Below the pieces are notes generated by a model, which made no database searches, was not told the DNA's origin, and worked only from the letters and a program-made list of their open reading frames with translations. From Amphiduros pacificus (lineage: Eukaryota; Annelida; Polychaeta; Phyllodocida; Hesionidae), in assembly GCA_949316495.1 (NCBI GenBank), contig OX439003.1:24614295-24678294 (forward strand): 64,000 bases of DNA, read 5' to 3'. Position numbers and translations under genes: made by a program. How positions within the stretch are numbered: position 1 is the first letter of the stretch; each line of letters opens with the position of its first letter. Below are positions 1 to 20,935 of the stretch, in pieces.

Positions 1-137
1 TTGATTTTCTTTCCTCATAAGAAATCATCAATCATCAATACTATGAAGGTACTCTATGGCTCAGTCTATAGACAGAAAATCCAATGTCAAACATCCTTGA
101 AAGTGTTGCCACCAGATTTTGCTCTTGATGATTTTAG

Positions 138-3100
138 AGCCAGACAATGATGACTTTGATGGAGATTATGGTCACAGTGATGGCTTTTCACTTAGTGATG
201 CCCTGTGGACTTGCTCCAGCATGTTTTCAAATTGGTAAGTTTATGATTGTCTTGTTCTGAAGTGATAATTTGGTATAATTATAGAAAAAATTACCCTCAA
301 CCTTTTAATGTACGAGTTTGGATCTGGGCTGGTAAATGTTCAATTTGTTTTTTACTTGTCTTCATGAAAATATATTGACCTTATCATGACTTTATCCTAA
401 ATATTTAAAGTTAAATGACACAATGTGAGACACAAGTGTAAAAAAATACTATACAGAAATAATTTATCATATTGCATATTAAAGTTTTGATTTATTTGTT
501 TTTTTTTTTTGTTTTTTTTTTTTCAGTACTCAAAAATTGGGGACCAAAAGAGTCATGCTGTTTACAAATAATGACAATCCACATTCTGGAAATGCTCAGC
601 TGAGGGTAAGCCATTGTTAGTTTATCAAGATTATTTTTGCAACAGTATTTTCTTTCATTATTTTCTCCCAGATCTATTGGATTGCAATAACCTTGTTTAC
701 TGTCATGAACAGATAATCCTCATTGGTATGAGATACTTTTTTCTACATAACATGTGTGTATCCATTACAGCGCCAAGTGGCGGCCAAAGCCGAGGATTTG
801 CAGCAAAATGGAATTGATATGGAGCTGATGCATATGAACAGAGGTGGCCACAAATTTGATATTGATGCTTTCTATAAGGTGAACTATTTTTTTTACTGAT
901 ACATGTCACAAGGACCTCTCCCATGTCCTTTGGATTCATAGGTGAAATAATATAATGCTATTTCATGAGCTCTTGTTACTTGCTAAAGTCATATTAATGG
1001 CAAAGTATCAGCAGATACAGTGAGATTTTGATATTTTATAGTATAGTATGGTTTCATAGTATCCAAAATAAATATTATTTATTTACATTTTAAACAGCAG
1101 CAATTATGATAATTACATCTCACTTAATTTGTCCTTTGAATCATTGTGCTATCAGGAGTTATTTTTGAAAATTGATTTTTACAGGACATCTTATTTACTG
1201 ATGAAGATGAAGATACTGCCACTCCAGATCCATCTGAGAAATTTGAGGAGTTGCTCACAAGGTAAATAGCTCAGTTTGCCTAAATAACTTAATCAAATGA
1301 AATATATATTTTTTTCTAAAAAATAGTAAACAGTTAAGATTCATTTAAATCATCCAAGGCAGTAGACACTGAGATATGATTAAGTGATGTACACCCCATG
1401 CTATACTCATTTCAGAGTTCGTGCTAAGATCCACAAGAAAAGGGCACAATCTCGAGTCAAATTTTCACTTGGATCAGGCTTAGATTTCTCGGTTGGAGTG
1501 TAAGTATAATGAGAGTAATTTGATAAAAATATTTTGATATGTTTTTGATATAGATTTATATACATGTTTTATAAAATTAAACAATTATGTCCTTGGAATT
1601 TTGAGTTACAAAGTGTCCTTTCATTTTGGAAAGTCCTCAAGCAAATGTCTAGAAATACATGTACTATGTGTTATATGTCAACATCTTTAAATATACTGTG
1701 ATAAAAATATTTGATAACAAAGGTCATCTTCAAAGCAAAGAGGTTGTATTCTCCGCTTTTTACCATTTTTAGTCAATGAGAATTGTGTATTTCCAGATAT
1801 AATCTGGTGCGCACCTGTTACAAACCTCCCATGGTGCGTCTGTACAAGAAAACTAATGACGAAATCAAGTCTGTTACTAAAACTTTCCTTGAGGTAACAT
1901 ATATTATCACGCATTGATATTTATTTCTTTGGTGCTTTTATTCATCAGGAATTGAAACTTTTTATGATTGAATAAAAGAAGGACTTTTTATGTTGATAGA
2001 ATACTGGAGAAGTTTTGATGCCCCAGGATATGAAGAAATCCCAGGTGTATGCAGGAAGAAAGATACTTTTAGAAAATGAGGAAGTTACAGAGATCAAAAA
2101 GTTTGATACACCAGGTGAGAAAAATATTTTTTATACTCCAACACTTTCACAAAATAGTGATATTTTCTAAAGGTGAACTGGATAAGACTTAAGTATATAG
2201 CTATTTTGCAGATTTTTACCAATCATTACACATGACTCTTATAGCCATAACTATTGGTGTTTTACATTCTGTTGTTATAGGTTTGACCTTGATGGGATTC
2301 AAACCAAGTAGCAGACTGAAAAAATACTACCATGTACGACCTGCTCAGTTCATTTATCCTGATGAAACAGTAAGTTGTAGTCAATATATACTATCATTCA
2401 TGTCATGGACCAAACTTGTCATTTATGCTTCTTGTGAGAAAAAACCTATGAAAAGCATACATAGGAAATGCCTTAATATTTTCACAGATATCAAAATAGA
2501 TATTGCATGTTGCCTTGTTATCCTATATTTTGAAGATTTTAAAAATATGCTTTGTATTTACGTCATGATTCCTATATTTACCTTTGAATTAGGGGTACAG
2601 AAATATATTTTTGTTCCTAAAGACCAAACCTAAAGATAAATATCTTCAAGAGATTTCAGACTAATCAGCCCAAATCGATTCCTTACATAGATACATAATT
2701 CTTTTCTTGATGGAAGAAAGAGTGGCTATTTTGAAATAAGTTTGTTTGGCTTACCGATCTTGTTATATATGGAAGAGTACATATGTGGATTATTGGTTAC
2801 AGAATATAGAGGGAAGCACCACTGTGTTCTCTGCCTTATTAAAGAAGTGCCTAGACAGAGATGTGATAGCTGTTTGCAGGTTCATCCCTCGTCGCAATGC
2901 CCCACCAAAATTTGTTGCTCTAGTTGCACAGGTAAAAAGTGTTTTTTATATTTATTTTGCCAAAAAGAAGTTCACATTTAAATAGATATTTATGTCAACA
3001 CAAGTGAACAACTCAACAAACTACCGGTATATGATCTGTTAGATATCTTTATGTTACAATGAAAAGGGAAAACATGCTTTCATCTAGTGTGTATAAAGCT

Positions 3101-6100
3101 CTCTCATTTTGTGTATTTATCTTCACAGAAAGAAGAATTTGATGAGCAGAAAGTCCAGATAACACCTCCTGGCTTTCAAGTCATCTACCTGCCTTTTGCT
3201 GATGATTTTCGCAAAATTAAACCAAATGAAGGTGTCCCAAGGGGTAAATATAAACACAGTCTAACTGTGATAAACTAACAAAGTCAACAATTAAGATTAA
3301 GTTTTTTTGGAAGTTTGAATTACAATTGTTTGTCTGATTTCCTTTTAATCCCACTGACAAATTTTGCTTACTGAATGGTATTGCTGGAGCCTGCATCATT
3401 CTATTACCAAACTTAACCCATGTATACAAATGAATACCAAACTTAACCCATGAATACACCTTATCAATGTTTATAAATAATTGAGTTCTCGGCAACCTTG
3501 ACCTATATTTTCAGGTCATGAGACCCAAACTCTGAAATTTTGGGCACATGATAAATTGGCAACAATTAAAAAAACATAAACTGAAACCTGAATTATATTT
3601 AGCTTTGGTGTAAAAATGGAGAGATGTGATGAAATGTTGGATTGGATTGGATTGGATTTGTGTAATCCCAGCAATAATGACAACTGCTGTCACTATCTTT
3701 GTTTGTGATGTTAACTGCAATTTCAAACTTGGTCAATCAGTTGTCAGTGATCCTGCTATTACTGCAAGTGCAGAACTCTTGTTGTGATATATCTCAAATA
3801 ATACACAACCACCTCAGGGAGATTACTGGTCCAGATCTTATCGCAGATAGGATTCAAAACTTACCATGGGACTACTTGATACCAGCAAGGATTAGTACCC
3901 CATGTCATTACTACAAAGCTTTTGATATCTACCCATCACAATATCAAGTTGTCAAGAAATACTGAAACTTCTCTTGATGGCATTATGGAAAGTTACACAA
4001 ATCACTTTATAACGGTGCTTCTTGTAACCAAGCTTTTCCACATGTTATTAAGTTCTGTATATTTTAATTTATTATTCTCCTTACCCTTTTTCAGCCAATG
4101 AGGACCAAATAGAGAAGGCCAAAGCATTGGTCAGGAGTCTTAAATTCAAATTCAGCCCAGATAGTTTTGAGAACCCAGCTTTGCAGCAGCATTATGTCAA
4201 TGTGGAGGCAATGGCATTGGACAGGGATGAAACTGAGGAAATTACAGATCATACAAGTATGTGTATATGAGAAAAAATTATAAATAATTTCCAAGTGAGA
4301 ATTATTACAAAAAAATTTTTTTGATATAAATATAATTTGGTCCGTTCCCTAATATAGGCCTGGGAATTTCTTAAACATATACATATATGCATATCTGTAT
4401 AAATGTTTAAGATATTCGTAAGAGGTTTCTGTTTATTTTTAGTTCCAAATGAAAAACTCATGGAGAAGAAAGGAGGAAAATTTATTGCAGAGTTCAAGGA
4501 TTTAGTGTTTCCAGAGGGATATGTACCAGGCCAGGCTCCTCGCAAACGGGTCAGTATTATTTATGTAAATCAGAAAAGATATACCACCTACATTTTAAGT
4601 CAACAAATAAGCTGACTTTATGTTCTTGGTCTGTTCCCAAATATAGGCCTGTGAAATTTCCTTTGGGCTGAAATTTTTATGTCAAATTTTCAAAATCAGC
4701 AAAATGTTATATTTTACCAAAATAGCATTTATTGCCACTGCACCTATCCTATACATTTTGAATAATCAGACCTATTTAAAGGCTAAATAGCCACCAATTT
4801 AGGTACACTGAACATTATATTATGAATTTGTAAGTGCATACAAATATTATTTGCTTTATTATTTTTATTTTTTTACAATATCACCCGAAGGCAGTATTTT
4901 ACTGAACACTCAAATACCAAAAAAATTGACTTAATTTACTTATGTCTTTTGCCCAAGTTACAGCCGCATCTGTGATGTATCAGTCCACCATATTCAAAAT
5001 GAAATGTTTGGATTCCAAAGACCTATTATGTGTTTTATTTTTTGTTCAATGCCTACAGGCTGCTGGGGGTGCTGGTGGTGGTGCTGCAAAGAAACCCAAG
5101 GTGGATGCTTCCCAACTGGATATAGAGAAGGAGGCTAAAGAAGGCAGGGTCAGTGCCAACACTTACAATTGCAACTATCTCTCTCTCAAGTTGACATGCT
5201 TTTCTGGCATAATGATCTATCTTTTAGAGTATGTAATTTCAGGGACATTGTGGGGATTGATTCTTGTTTGCTAGTTACTTAAGCTTATATTATATCAGGG
5301 AACATATGGGGGATGACCCATTGATCTTTTGTTTGCAAGACAAATGAGTAAGTAGGGTAGTGATCAGTTCCTTTCCTAAAGACTTACACAACACTTTATA
5401 GTCTCTATTGTCTTATTGTTTGGCAAAAAAAGAAGCTTGTTTCCCATTTCCCTACCTGCCCGTGTTCAAACCAGCTACCCTAGAACTTTTCTTAATATTC
5501 ATTTGAAAAGACAGTTTAAGTTATAATTTCATTTATATATATCCATTCTCAATTTATTTTATCACTTTTAACAAAAAAAATAAAAAATGAAATAAAAATA
5601 AATTTCTACCCGTATCCTATTTCTAAAGGGCATGTTATCTGTAACAAGGTTATTTTTTGGCTTGCTATCTTTACTCAATACAGCTGCTTGTAAAGGAATT
5701 TACTGTTAGCTACCGTAGCCTTAATCTTTAACTGTGTCTTGGAATTAGATTAGACAGCAGAGTGCAAGTGCACTTAACAGACTGCAGCTCACAGTACACA
5801 AGCTAGGTCATAAGGTCAGATACCAACATTTAATAATGCAATTGCAGCACAATGTATATCAGGCCCTGACAATAAGGTCATCAGGGCACTGGCCTCAACT
5901 AAAATCTAAATTTAAATATTCACTGCTCGAATTTTCATGTATTTGAAATGTTCAGATATTGATTTTTTGTCTTATAGTTGCTACTGGTCCCATTGGGCCA
6001 GTAAAATCTGTAAATGGCTGGCCTGTATTGGCCCAGAGGCTAAAAAAGGATTTTGGTCATTGGGCAAGTGCAGATGTCGAGGCCTGTATAAAGTATTAAG

Positions 6101-6837
6101 ATTTCTGGCTGTAGCCATGTCTACTATTGTTTTGACACCACATATTGCCATACCTTTTGTGACAGATTTGTCACAAGATATCTAGTTTTTTTTCTGAAAG
6201 CATTCTCTGTAGCATGGAATTGCATACTTTCAGTAATAATAGAACAAATCCTGCTACTGCTCATGTGTCTATGAAAGCCAATTTGGAAAAAATGTATGCT
6301 TCAAATCTTTACTCTGGACATATCAATAAGAAAAAACTCAAACCTTACAAAAATATCTGGATGTGTCCATGTGTTCTTAGGCTTACCTCCATAGATAAGT
6401 CACCATAACTGATTTGTATAAGATCATTCCCATTGATCACAAAAGTGTTCACGTTTAATAAACAAAAAAACATCAGTAAATTATGTTCTCCAAACTTTTA
6501 GGTTTAATTAAAAGACTTGAAGGTATTCCACTATGTATACAATGTATATCAATAGTATAGGTATATATGATATATCAATTTTGAATGTTTATCCATTTTG
6601 AATGATATATCAATTTTAAATGCTAGTGAAATATCAATTTTGAATGTTTTGAAATTTGTCTTATTGAAATGTTTTGTTTTTTTGAAGACCCATTAAATGA
6701 ATTATACTCTCTTATTTCAGTTGGGAAAGCTGACAGTGGCAGTCTTGAAAGACTGTATCAAATCACTCAAAATCCAAACATCTGGCACCAAAAAGGCTGA
6801 CCTAATTGATGCCATATCTGACCACTTTGGTTTATAA
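138..6837 (+). CDS. XRCC6: Ku70 (X-ray repair cross-complementing 6), 5'-truncated by window edge
   Basis: Ku70 forms the Ku ring with Ku80 (XRCC5), binds double-strand DNA ends in the nucleus and starts non-homologous end joining. Exons: 138-234, 527-605, 771-878, 1185-1261, 1416-1499, 1797-1893, 2000-2114, 2281-2369, 2803-2931, 3129-3243, 4095-4256, 4443-4549, 5059-5148, 6721-6837 (stop TAA). All junctions are GT-AG and phase-consistent, giving 487 residues; about 120 N-terminal residues lie left of the window. Order: end of the vWA domain ([12 protein letters not shown]), Ku beta-barrel ([51 protein letters not shown]), C-terminal arm ([20 protein letters not shown]-like, here AMALD), a lysine-rich nuclear-localisation-like stretch (AAKKPKV) and a C-terminal SAP domain ([19 protein letters not shown]). 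Identification rests on recognisable human Ku70 blocks along the whole length. Nothing looks broken. Confidence 0.96.
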
Positions 6838-6905
6838 ACAGTCAACAGCTTAACAGAACAACAAAATTGTAATGATGTCAATATTATTTGACTTGACAGG
6901 CAAAT

Positions 6906-6911
6906 AATAAA
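6906..6911 (+). terminator. Polyadenylation signal of Ku70
   Basis: AATAAA lies about 70 bases after the Ku70 stop codon. It is the first canonical signal downstream, so it probably ends a very short 3'UTR. Confidence 0.6.
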
Positions 6912-6990
6912 AATCATCTTAGATATAGATAGTGTGATATATTGAAGCGGTATTTTTAACTGCGGAGTTTTCCATATGTAATGGCAGATG

Positions 6991-7211
6991 TACCGTATTT
7001 ACTTGTGTATAGGACGACTCGTGTGAAGGACAACCCCCCAAAATTGAGGTTATTTTGATTGAAAAGACCAATTTCCGAATATAAGACGAGTTGGTTTTTC
7101 TCGAGATATCGACTCTGCTACCATTCAAGCTTGGCAGTCATTTTAAAAATAAAACGTAAATATGCTTATGATACAAGATCTTAACGGTCTTATACACAAG
7201 TATTTACGGTA
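6991..7211. mobile_element. MITE with TA-flanked inverted termini
   Basis: The ends are imperfect inverted repeats: TACCGTATTTACTTGTGTAT on the left against TACCGTAAATACTTGTGTAT read inward from the right, about 22 of 25 matching. Reading the outer TA as a target duplication leaves an element of 217 bp (6993-7209) starting CCGTA. There is no coding capacity. Size and TA flank fit a non-autonomous DNA transposon of Tc1/mariner-like target preference; the family is not assigned. It lies about 80 bases past the Ku70 polyA signal. Confidence 0.75.
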
Positions 7212-9380
7212 AACGTAAATACAATGTTCATATTATATATAAATTTACTTTTGTGCATTGAAATAATTTTGTTTTTTTATATATACCATTGAATAAAACT
7301 ACAAAATAATGGTTTGATTTGACATTTAGATAAACAATACAAAATCATAATTAAAGGCTTTCCACTCTTTGTTGTAATTTCTTGATTTTGTACACTGCCA
7401 TATTTCTTACCTTATTGTAATATATAGTATGATATAGATTTTTACAATCTGATAGGCATTCTGGTAGATTTTTTTTCATTGGTTAGGAATCAATTGTGTG
7501 TATGTTTCGAAGGATAAAATTGATAAATTGTAATTGTAAACAGATCTACTTCCATAAAGAAGTGTACAAATAACAATTTGTTAATTTAAAACCAGTTTTA
7601 TGTGCTCCAATGATATTAAACAATATTTAGATTTCAATTAGAAGGTTTTTAGGCTTCTGTAGGTATTGTATTTTGATACATGTAAGTGTTTGCATATGTA
7701 TAATTATAGGATATATTTTAATAGACATTAATTCCTATTCCAAGAAATCTGTGTGGAAAAATTTAAATGGTAAAGTGGAAGGTTTTGGTTAAAAATGATG
7801 TGTTATCTTCATGCTTTCCTCAAAATAAATTTAAAAAAAGAGAAATGGTCATGTTATCATAAGAGCATGAACATTAAAATTAAGTCGTGTCATCTCAAGT
7901 GATTTTTTTTCATAAAAAGTGATTTTCTAAATTTTAAAATATATGCGTTGCTGGACAGCAGTATTTATTTTTTCATTTGGTAATGTTTCAGTGTATTGTC
8001 TTGGGGTGCTTTGTTAAGATGCTGTACAAATAACACATGTAAATGTATAATATCTGCATGAAAGTGGAGTAGTTTTATGCAGTTAAAAAAGTCATCTAGC
8101 TTGTCAAATAGTGGCCCATTGTTGAGGAATTAGTAACAATCTATAATAGGGAAGTCGTCAAATCAAACCAGTACACTATGTCATTTTAAGGGTTAAAATT
8201 AAAAGTTTACTGTGAAAAGTGAATTTTTTCTCATGGCAGGTCAGGTAAAACTGACACGGTTGATTTGAGAATAATAAATTTCAAATGTTTACAAATTTAA
8301 GAGTTTGTTGTTGCAATGACTTTGAAAGAGCGGAAAGGGTACCTTATATCCATCCTATTGCTCTCTGTGATTTATAATGGACTATAATTTGATGGGAGAT
8401 GGATTACCACTGTATTTTCGACCCATTTCATAACTTTTGTGCCCATCTTTATGCTCTTCTGCCACTTTATGACCTTTTTGCATTAAGATTGGAAATGGTG
8501 AAAGTGAATTGTAGCATATGACCATGCATTTTGACTAAGTGTCAGAAAAGCTCATTCTTGGTTTGCATAATTTTGTAAAACTTTAAATTTTTGTTTAACT
8601 TTGTCTTTCACTTTCTTTTGGTTTCCGATAATATTAATCCGCAAATCCTGGGAGAGCTTAATTAAAAAATAAATAAATAAAAACACAAAACAAAACAAAA
8701 GAAAATCACAATTTTAATTCAAATTATATGTCCGTACAAAATCTGTGTCATCCAGTTTACAATAGTTTTTTTAAAATCAGTTGACCCTATCTTGTAATGA
8801 GCTCAAAGTGGTTTCTATTTGGGGAAATTAATATGGGATTAGAGAATGTGGGATTATGGCAAAGTAAGCTTGATTCCATCCCATTTTGCCCTTGTATTGC
8901 ATTTATTTAATCCATCTTGTTTTGCTAATATTCACGCTGGTTTTGTATTTATTCACCCTCTTTAGAACGAGACAACCTTGTTTTGCATTTATTCTCCCTT
9001 GTTTTGCAATTATTCATCCTCAATTTGTATTTATTTACAATTATTTTACAATTTTTCATCTTTGTTTGCATTTATTTGCAATTTTGCATATTTGGATAGA
9101 GTAGATGAGTGCTCAGGGGTGGATGTTGTAAGGATGTCCAAGCAAACTCAGGCATTGGTAGAAACTAAGACAGGGCAATATGTAGGTGGTGAAATGTTCA
9201 AAGTTGTGAAAAGTTTCTCGGGATAAAAATGGAAAAACCTGATTTTTGCCTTGAATTTACATTGAAGACACTTCCTTACTGAATACCCTTTCAGTACCCC
9301 TGGACCAAGCCTCGTTTTTTCTCGAGACCAATTTTGGCTGTGCTATCCAATCTAAATTGGAATAACATTGCTTTCTGAAT
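7212..9380. other. Intergenic DNA between Ku70 and TIF1
   Basis: AT-rich sequence with no supportable gene. At about 8664-8715 there is an A-rich stretch. At about 8886-9085 there is a degenerate tandem series built on a roughly 20-base motif near TTGTTTTGCATTTATTC, perhaps eight decayed copies. Confidence 0.5.
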
Positions 9381-9399
9381 GAAGAAAGTGCCATCTGGC

Positions 9400-9522
9400 G
9401 ATAAGATCCTAAGTGATCGACACAAAATCTCGCCGAGCAAAATGGCGACTTGTTAGAAAGAAGAACGAAACACAACTTTGTCTAAGTTTTAGACATAATA
9501 AGCGTTTAAGTGACACGGTCGG
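9400..9522 (+). promoter_or_regulatory. Probable promoter/5'UTR of the TIF1 gene
   Basis: Just before the start codon the DNA becomes richer in CpG (CTCGCCGAGC, GACACGGTCGG). It carries AAAATGGCGAC at 9436-9447, which resembles the YY1 core AAnATGGCG. YY1-type sites near start sites are common in TATA-less housekeeping promoters. No TATA box is visible. The exact transcription start is unknown. Confidence 0.4.
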
Positions 9523-16972
<7,450 letters not shown>

Positions 16973-19332
16973 AAAGATCTGCCAAACTAGCCAAATTATA
17001 GGAACTTTTAATAAACATTATTGAGATATTTATTTAGTACAGAAAGCATATTTGTGTGTACAGAGCTCAAGATGCACATACTTAGAAAAAAAAGTTCATG
17101 TTGTGTAATGAATATTGCATAACATTTATTTATTTTGCAGTTCAGTAATTCCAGAACTGGAGGTTCTTTATGTTTCAGAAATTTTAACATTCAACGATTT
17201 TTGAATGTTAAAACATGAAACATTTTGTTGGTCACACTTATTGATATCCTATTCCCAACGAAGTGCTTAGTTATTCATATTAGAGAATAAAGAATAATAT
17301 TCTCTCACTGCCAACAAGTTTACTTCAACAGTGCAATGATGACAATTGCAAAAACCCTGAAATTTTCTCTTGCTTATGATAATAAAATTAATCTCCTTCA
17401 AAAATCCCATACACTTGGGAGAGGAGATTGAAAAGAAGGAAACCAAACGTTGAGGAATTGGTGATTGGTGAATAGAAAAGAATGGGGTTGCAAGTACATT
17501 TAATCCATGGTTGATTAGTTGATTTGGTTGAATTGGCGGTTATATAAATTGTTTCTTTTTGTTATTTTATTTTTTGATAATGTCAAAACCAGATTTCCTT
17601 TGCTTGATCATCATCCCAAACAAGGCCAAGAAAAATATTGATTTGTTCCTTGCAGATGGGTAAATCTAGGTACTGCTTAGATGAAAAAAATCATGGCCCA
17701 CTGTTAAAACAATGGGTCCAAAAATCACTAAATAAGAATTTCATGAAAACTGTAAATTATGTATTGTCAAAGCTGTTTCCGTGTGTAGTATGTCCTCTTA
17801 TGTTTGTAGCAATTTGCAATATATAAGTGACCTACAGAAAGTCATGTTGTAAATTACTTGTGATTCGACCCGAAATATACAAAGATGTATGTTTTAGCCT
17901 TTTTTCAGTAAACAATTTTGGGGATATTTTGGTAAAAAGATTTGTTAGTTTTTAAAGAAACAAGATGCACAAGTGATTTTATTACAAGAAAGAATAATAA
18001 TGCCTTGGATTGTAAATCTTTTATAAATTGTATATACATTTTAATACTGCTATAGGAAGAAACCATTTCTCATGAATGCCTTGTAAATATAGAGGATTAG
18101 TTTACTGATTCATATTTGTTTAGGTAGATGGTTTGATTAAAATGGTAGCTAGAAATTAAATATAATCCTGTGAATTGTTGGAATGAAGCCTGATGGTTTG
18201 GCGCTTATCATAAAGTTCAAGTTGATTTGAATTAGCACAAATAAGACATGTCTGGTGGTGTTCATATCAAGAGTCCTGCATGCATGTACTCTTGTATTTG
18301 GAAGTGATATAAAATGAAATAAAGTGCTTTTGTAAATAAACCTTGTGATTTTGATTGGCACAAAATGAACTTGAAATTATCAGGAAAATAATTGTGATAC
18401 CAGATTTTTATAAGATAGTCTTTGGCTAAATATTGACATTTAGACATTGCACAGATAATGTCAAATAAAATATATTTTCAATATGAGCATGTCACCCTGA
18501 TTAGAATAATCATCTTTCTCCATATTTCTGGCAAAGTCCTATGGTTACATCCTTGTTCCTGTAAAACCTGTGACATGCATGTTATTCGTGTTTTGGAATA
18601 TCAAAATTTTGAAACGATTATATTGATTTTTTTAGATAAGTTTAGAGATATACATGTGCTGAGAAAAATATAATTGTTGCCATTTTGCCATATATGAAAA
18701 TTTCGCAATTTTGATTTTTGCTTAAAGTTTGTTGTCTGGCTTAATAGAAGTAATAGGTGCCATGTCACGTAATTAAGATAAACACTTATAGCTAGAATTT
18801 GTAAATATAAAAATAAAAGCGGCATTGAGTGTGTACAAAGTACTGGTGATTTACTTTTTGTGTTATTGAGGTATAGACTGTGTATGAACATTGTATTTCA
18901 GTGTGAAGGTCAATGCATGAAATAATCTTCAGCTTTTATATTGTAAATCCATAATAAAGTAAAAATCTTCAATGGTTTTTTTTTATATCCTGTAAGCCTA
19001 GCTCATAAGTTGTAAACTGCACCTGCCACTATAGTAAGCAGAAATTTCAGATTGAGTAGTCTAGATGAATATTAGTTATGTTTCTTTGTACTTTTTTGAT
19101 TGGCTGAAAATAAGTTATTTTTATCATTATTGTTTTTGTACTTGAGGTAGTATACCAGTATGGTGAACTGTGTGTATCATTATTCAAGGATGAAGATCGG
19201 AAGTTTTTTGTATGGGCCATGACATTTTAGGATGGAGAAAGAACAATCAGAACTACAATGTGAATGCACTTGTAAATTATGCACAAAATTGATTATATTC
19301 TCTGTATATTCTCATTACATAATTCAAATAAA
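16973..19332 (+). other. TIF1 3'UTR / downstream region
   Basis: No further gene is supportable. AATAAA occurs in the sense direction at 17010-17015, 18318-18323, 18953-18958 and 19327-19332. The first would give a 3'UTR of about 60 bases. The others would allow a long 3'UTR of up to 2.3 kb, which is common for regulators of this class. The sequence alone cannot choose between them. Confidence 0.4.
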
Positions 19333-19377
19333 TGACAGTTTGTCCATATGAATTTATTTTGTTTATTGATGCTCTGG

Positions 19378-20795
19378 AAGCTGATCACCCATCTATCCCT
19401 GTAAATGCCCTGTCTATCCCAGTAATCACCCATCTATCCCTGTAAATGCCCTGTCTATCCCTGTAATCACCCGTCTATCCCTGTAAATGCCCTGTCTATC
19501 CCAGTAATCACCCGTCTATCCCTGTAAATGCCCTGTCTATCCATGTAATCACCCGTCTATCCCTGTAAATGCCCTGTCTATCCATGTAATCACCCGTCTA
19601 TCCCTGTAAATGCCCTGTCTATCCCAGTAATCACCCATCTATCCCTGTAAATGCCCTGTCTATCCCTGTAATCACCCGTCTATCCCTGTAAATGCCCTGT
19701 CTATCCCAGTAATCACCCGTCTATCCCTGTAAATGCCCTGTCTATCCCAGTAATCACCCGTCTATCCCTGTAAATGCCCTTTCTATCCCTGTAATCACCC
19801 GTCTATCCCTGTAATCACCCATCTATCCCTGTAATCACCCGTCTATCCCTGTTAATGCCCTGTCTATCCCTGTAAATGCCCTTTCTATCCCTGTAATCAC
19901 CCGTCTATCCCTGTAAATGCCCTGTCTATCCCTGTAATCACCCATCTATCAATATAATCGGCCATCTATACCAGTAATCACCCATCTATCCCTGTAATCA
20001 CCCGTCTATCCCTGTTAATGCCCTGTCTATCCCAGTAATCACCCATCTATCCCAGTAATCGCCCATCTATCCCTGTAATCACCCGTCTATCCCTGTAATC
20101 ACCCGTCTATCCCAGTAATCACCCATCTATCCCAGTAATCACCCATCTATCCCTGTAATCACCCGTCTATCCCTGTAAATGCCCTGTCTATCCCTGTAAA
20201 TGCCCTGACTATCCCAGTAAACACCAATCTATCCCAGTAATCACCCATCTATCCCTGTAATCACCCATCTATCCCTGTAAATGCCCTGTCTATACCTGAA
20301 AATGCCCTGTCTATCCCAGTAATCACCCGTCTATCCCTGTAAATGCCCTGTCTATCCCAGTAATCACCCATCTATCCCTGTAATCACCCATCTATCCCTG
20401 TAATCACCCGTCTATCCCTGTAAATACCCTGTCTATCCCTATAAATGCCCTGTCTATCCCAGTAATCACCCGTCTATCCCTGTAAATGCCCTGTCTATCC
20501 CAGCAATCGCCCGTCTATTCCTGTAATTGCCCGGTCTCCCACTAATCACCCATCTATTCCTGTAATTGCCCGGCCTCCCACTAATCACCCATCTATTCCT
20601 GTAATTGCCCGGCCTCCCACTAATCACCCATCTATCCCTGTAATTGCCCGGTCTCCCACTAATCACCCATCTATCCCTGTCTATGCCCATATTCACCCGT
20701 CTATCCCTGTATGCACCCATCTATCCTTGCGATTGCCGTCTATCCCTGTCATCACCCGTCTCCCTGTAATCCTTGTCTTTCCCTGAAATCACCCA
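19378..20795. repeat. 1.4-kb minisatellite of about 20-21-bp units
   Basis: Roughly 65-70 tandem units of the forms CTATCCCTGTAAATGCCCTGT (21 bp) and CTATCCCAGTAATCACCCAT or CTATCCCTGTAATCACCCGT (20 bp). The types often alternate, making a higher-order unit of about 41 bp; the right end (20510-20790) has diverged variants such as TAATTGCCCGGTCTCCCACT. The minus strand has a GGG run about every ten bases. It lies between the 3' ends of the convergent TIF1 and BBS2 genes. Confidence 0.97.
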
Positions 20796-20804
20796 TTTTT
20801 TTTA

Positions 20805-20935
20805 GCTCTGCTGATTTCTTCACAGAGCTTTAGGAGTGGGGAAAATGTCTGTCCATCTGTCAACATTTTCTTTAAAATATCTTCTCCAAAACTACCAGTT
20901 ATATGTTTCATATTATATATAAAGCTAAATATAGA
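20805..20935 (+). repeat. Diverged copy of dispersed repeat family D
   Basis: Shares the order 'TTAGGAGTGGGGAAAATGTC ... TCTGTCCATCTGTCAAC ... ATCTTCTCCAAAACTAC' with the copies at 26888-27033 (minus), 39953-40065, 51591-51728 and 56464-56625 (minus). This is the weakest of the five. Confidence 0.4.

Noticed and set aside
2232-2633. 133-codon frame across a Ku70 exon
   Set aside because: It is the true exon frame read through into flanking intron; only 2281-2369 is coding.
20466-20720. 84-codon minus frame with repeated RWVISGRPGNYRN
   Set aside because: Lies wholly within the minisatellite; repetitive translation only.
19378-20795. CRISPR array or clustered homing-endonuclease (I-SceI-like) sites, suggested by regular repeats and ATCACCCGTCTATCCCTG
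   Set aside because: Eukaryotic minisatellite with no unique spacers; the I-SceI resemblance is about 13 of 18 positions and misses central bases.
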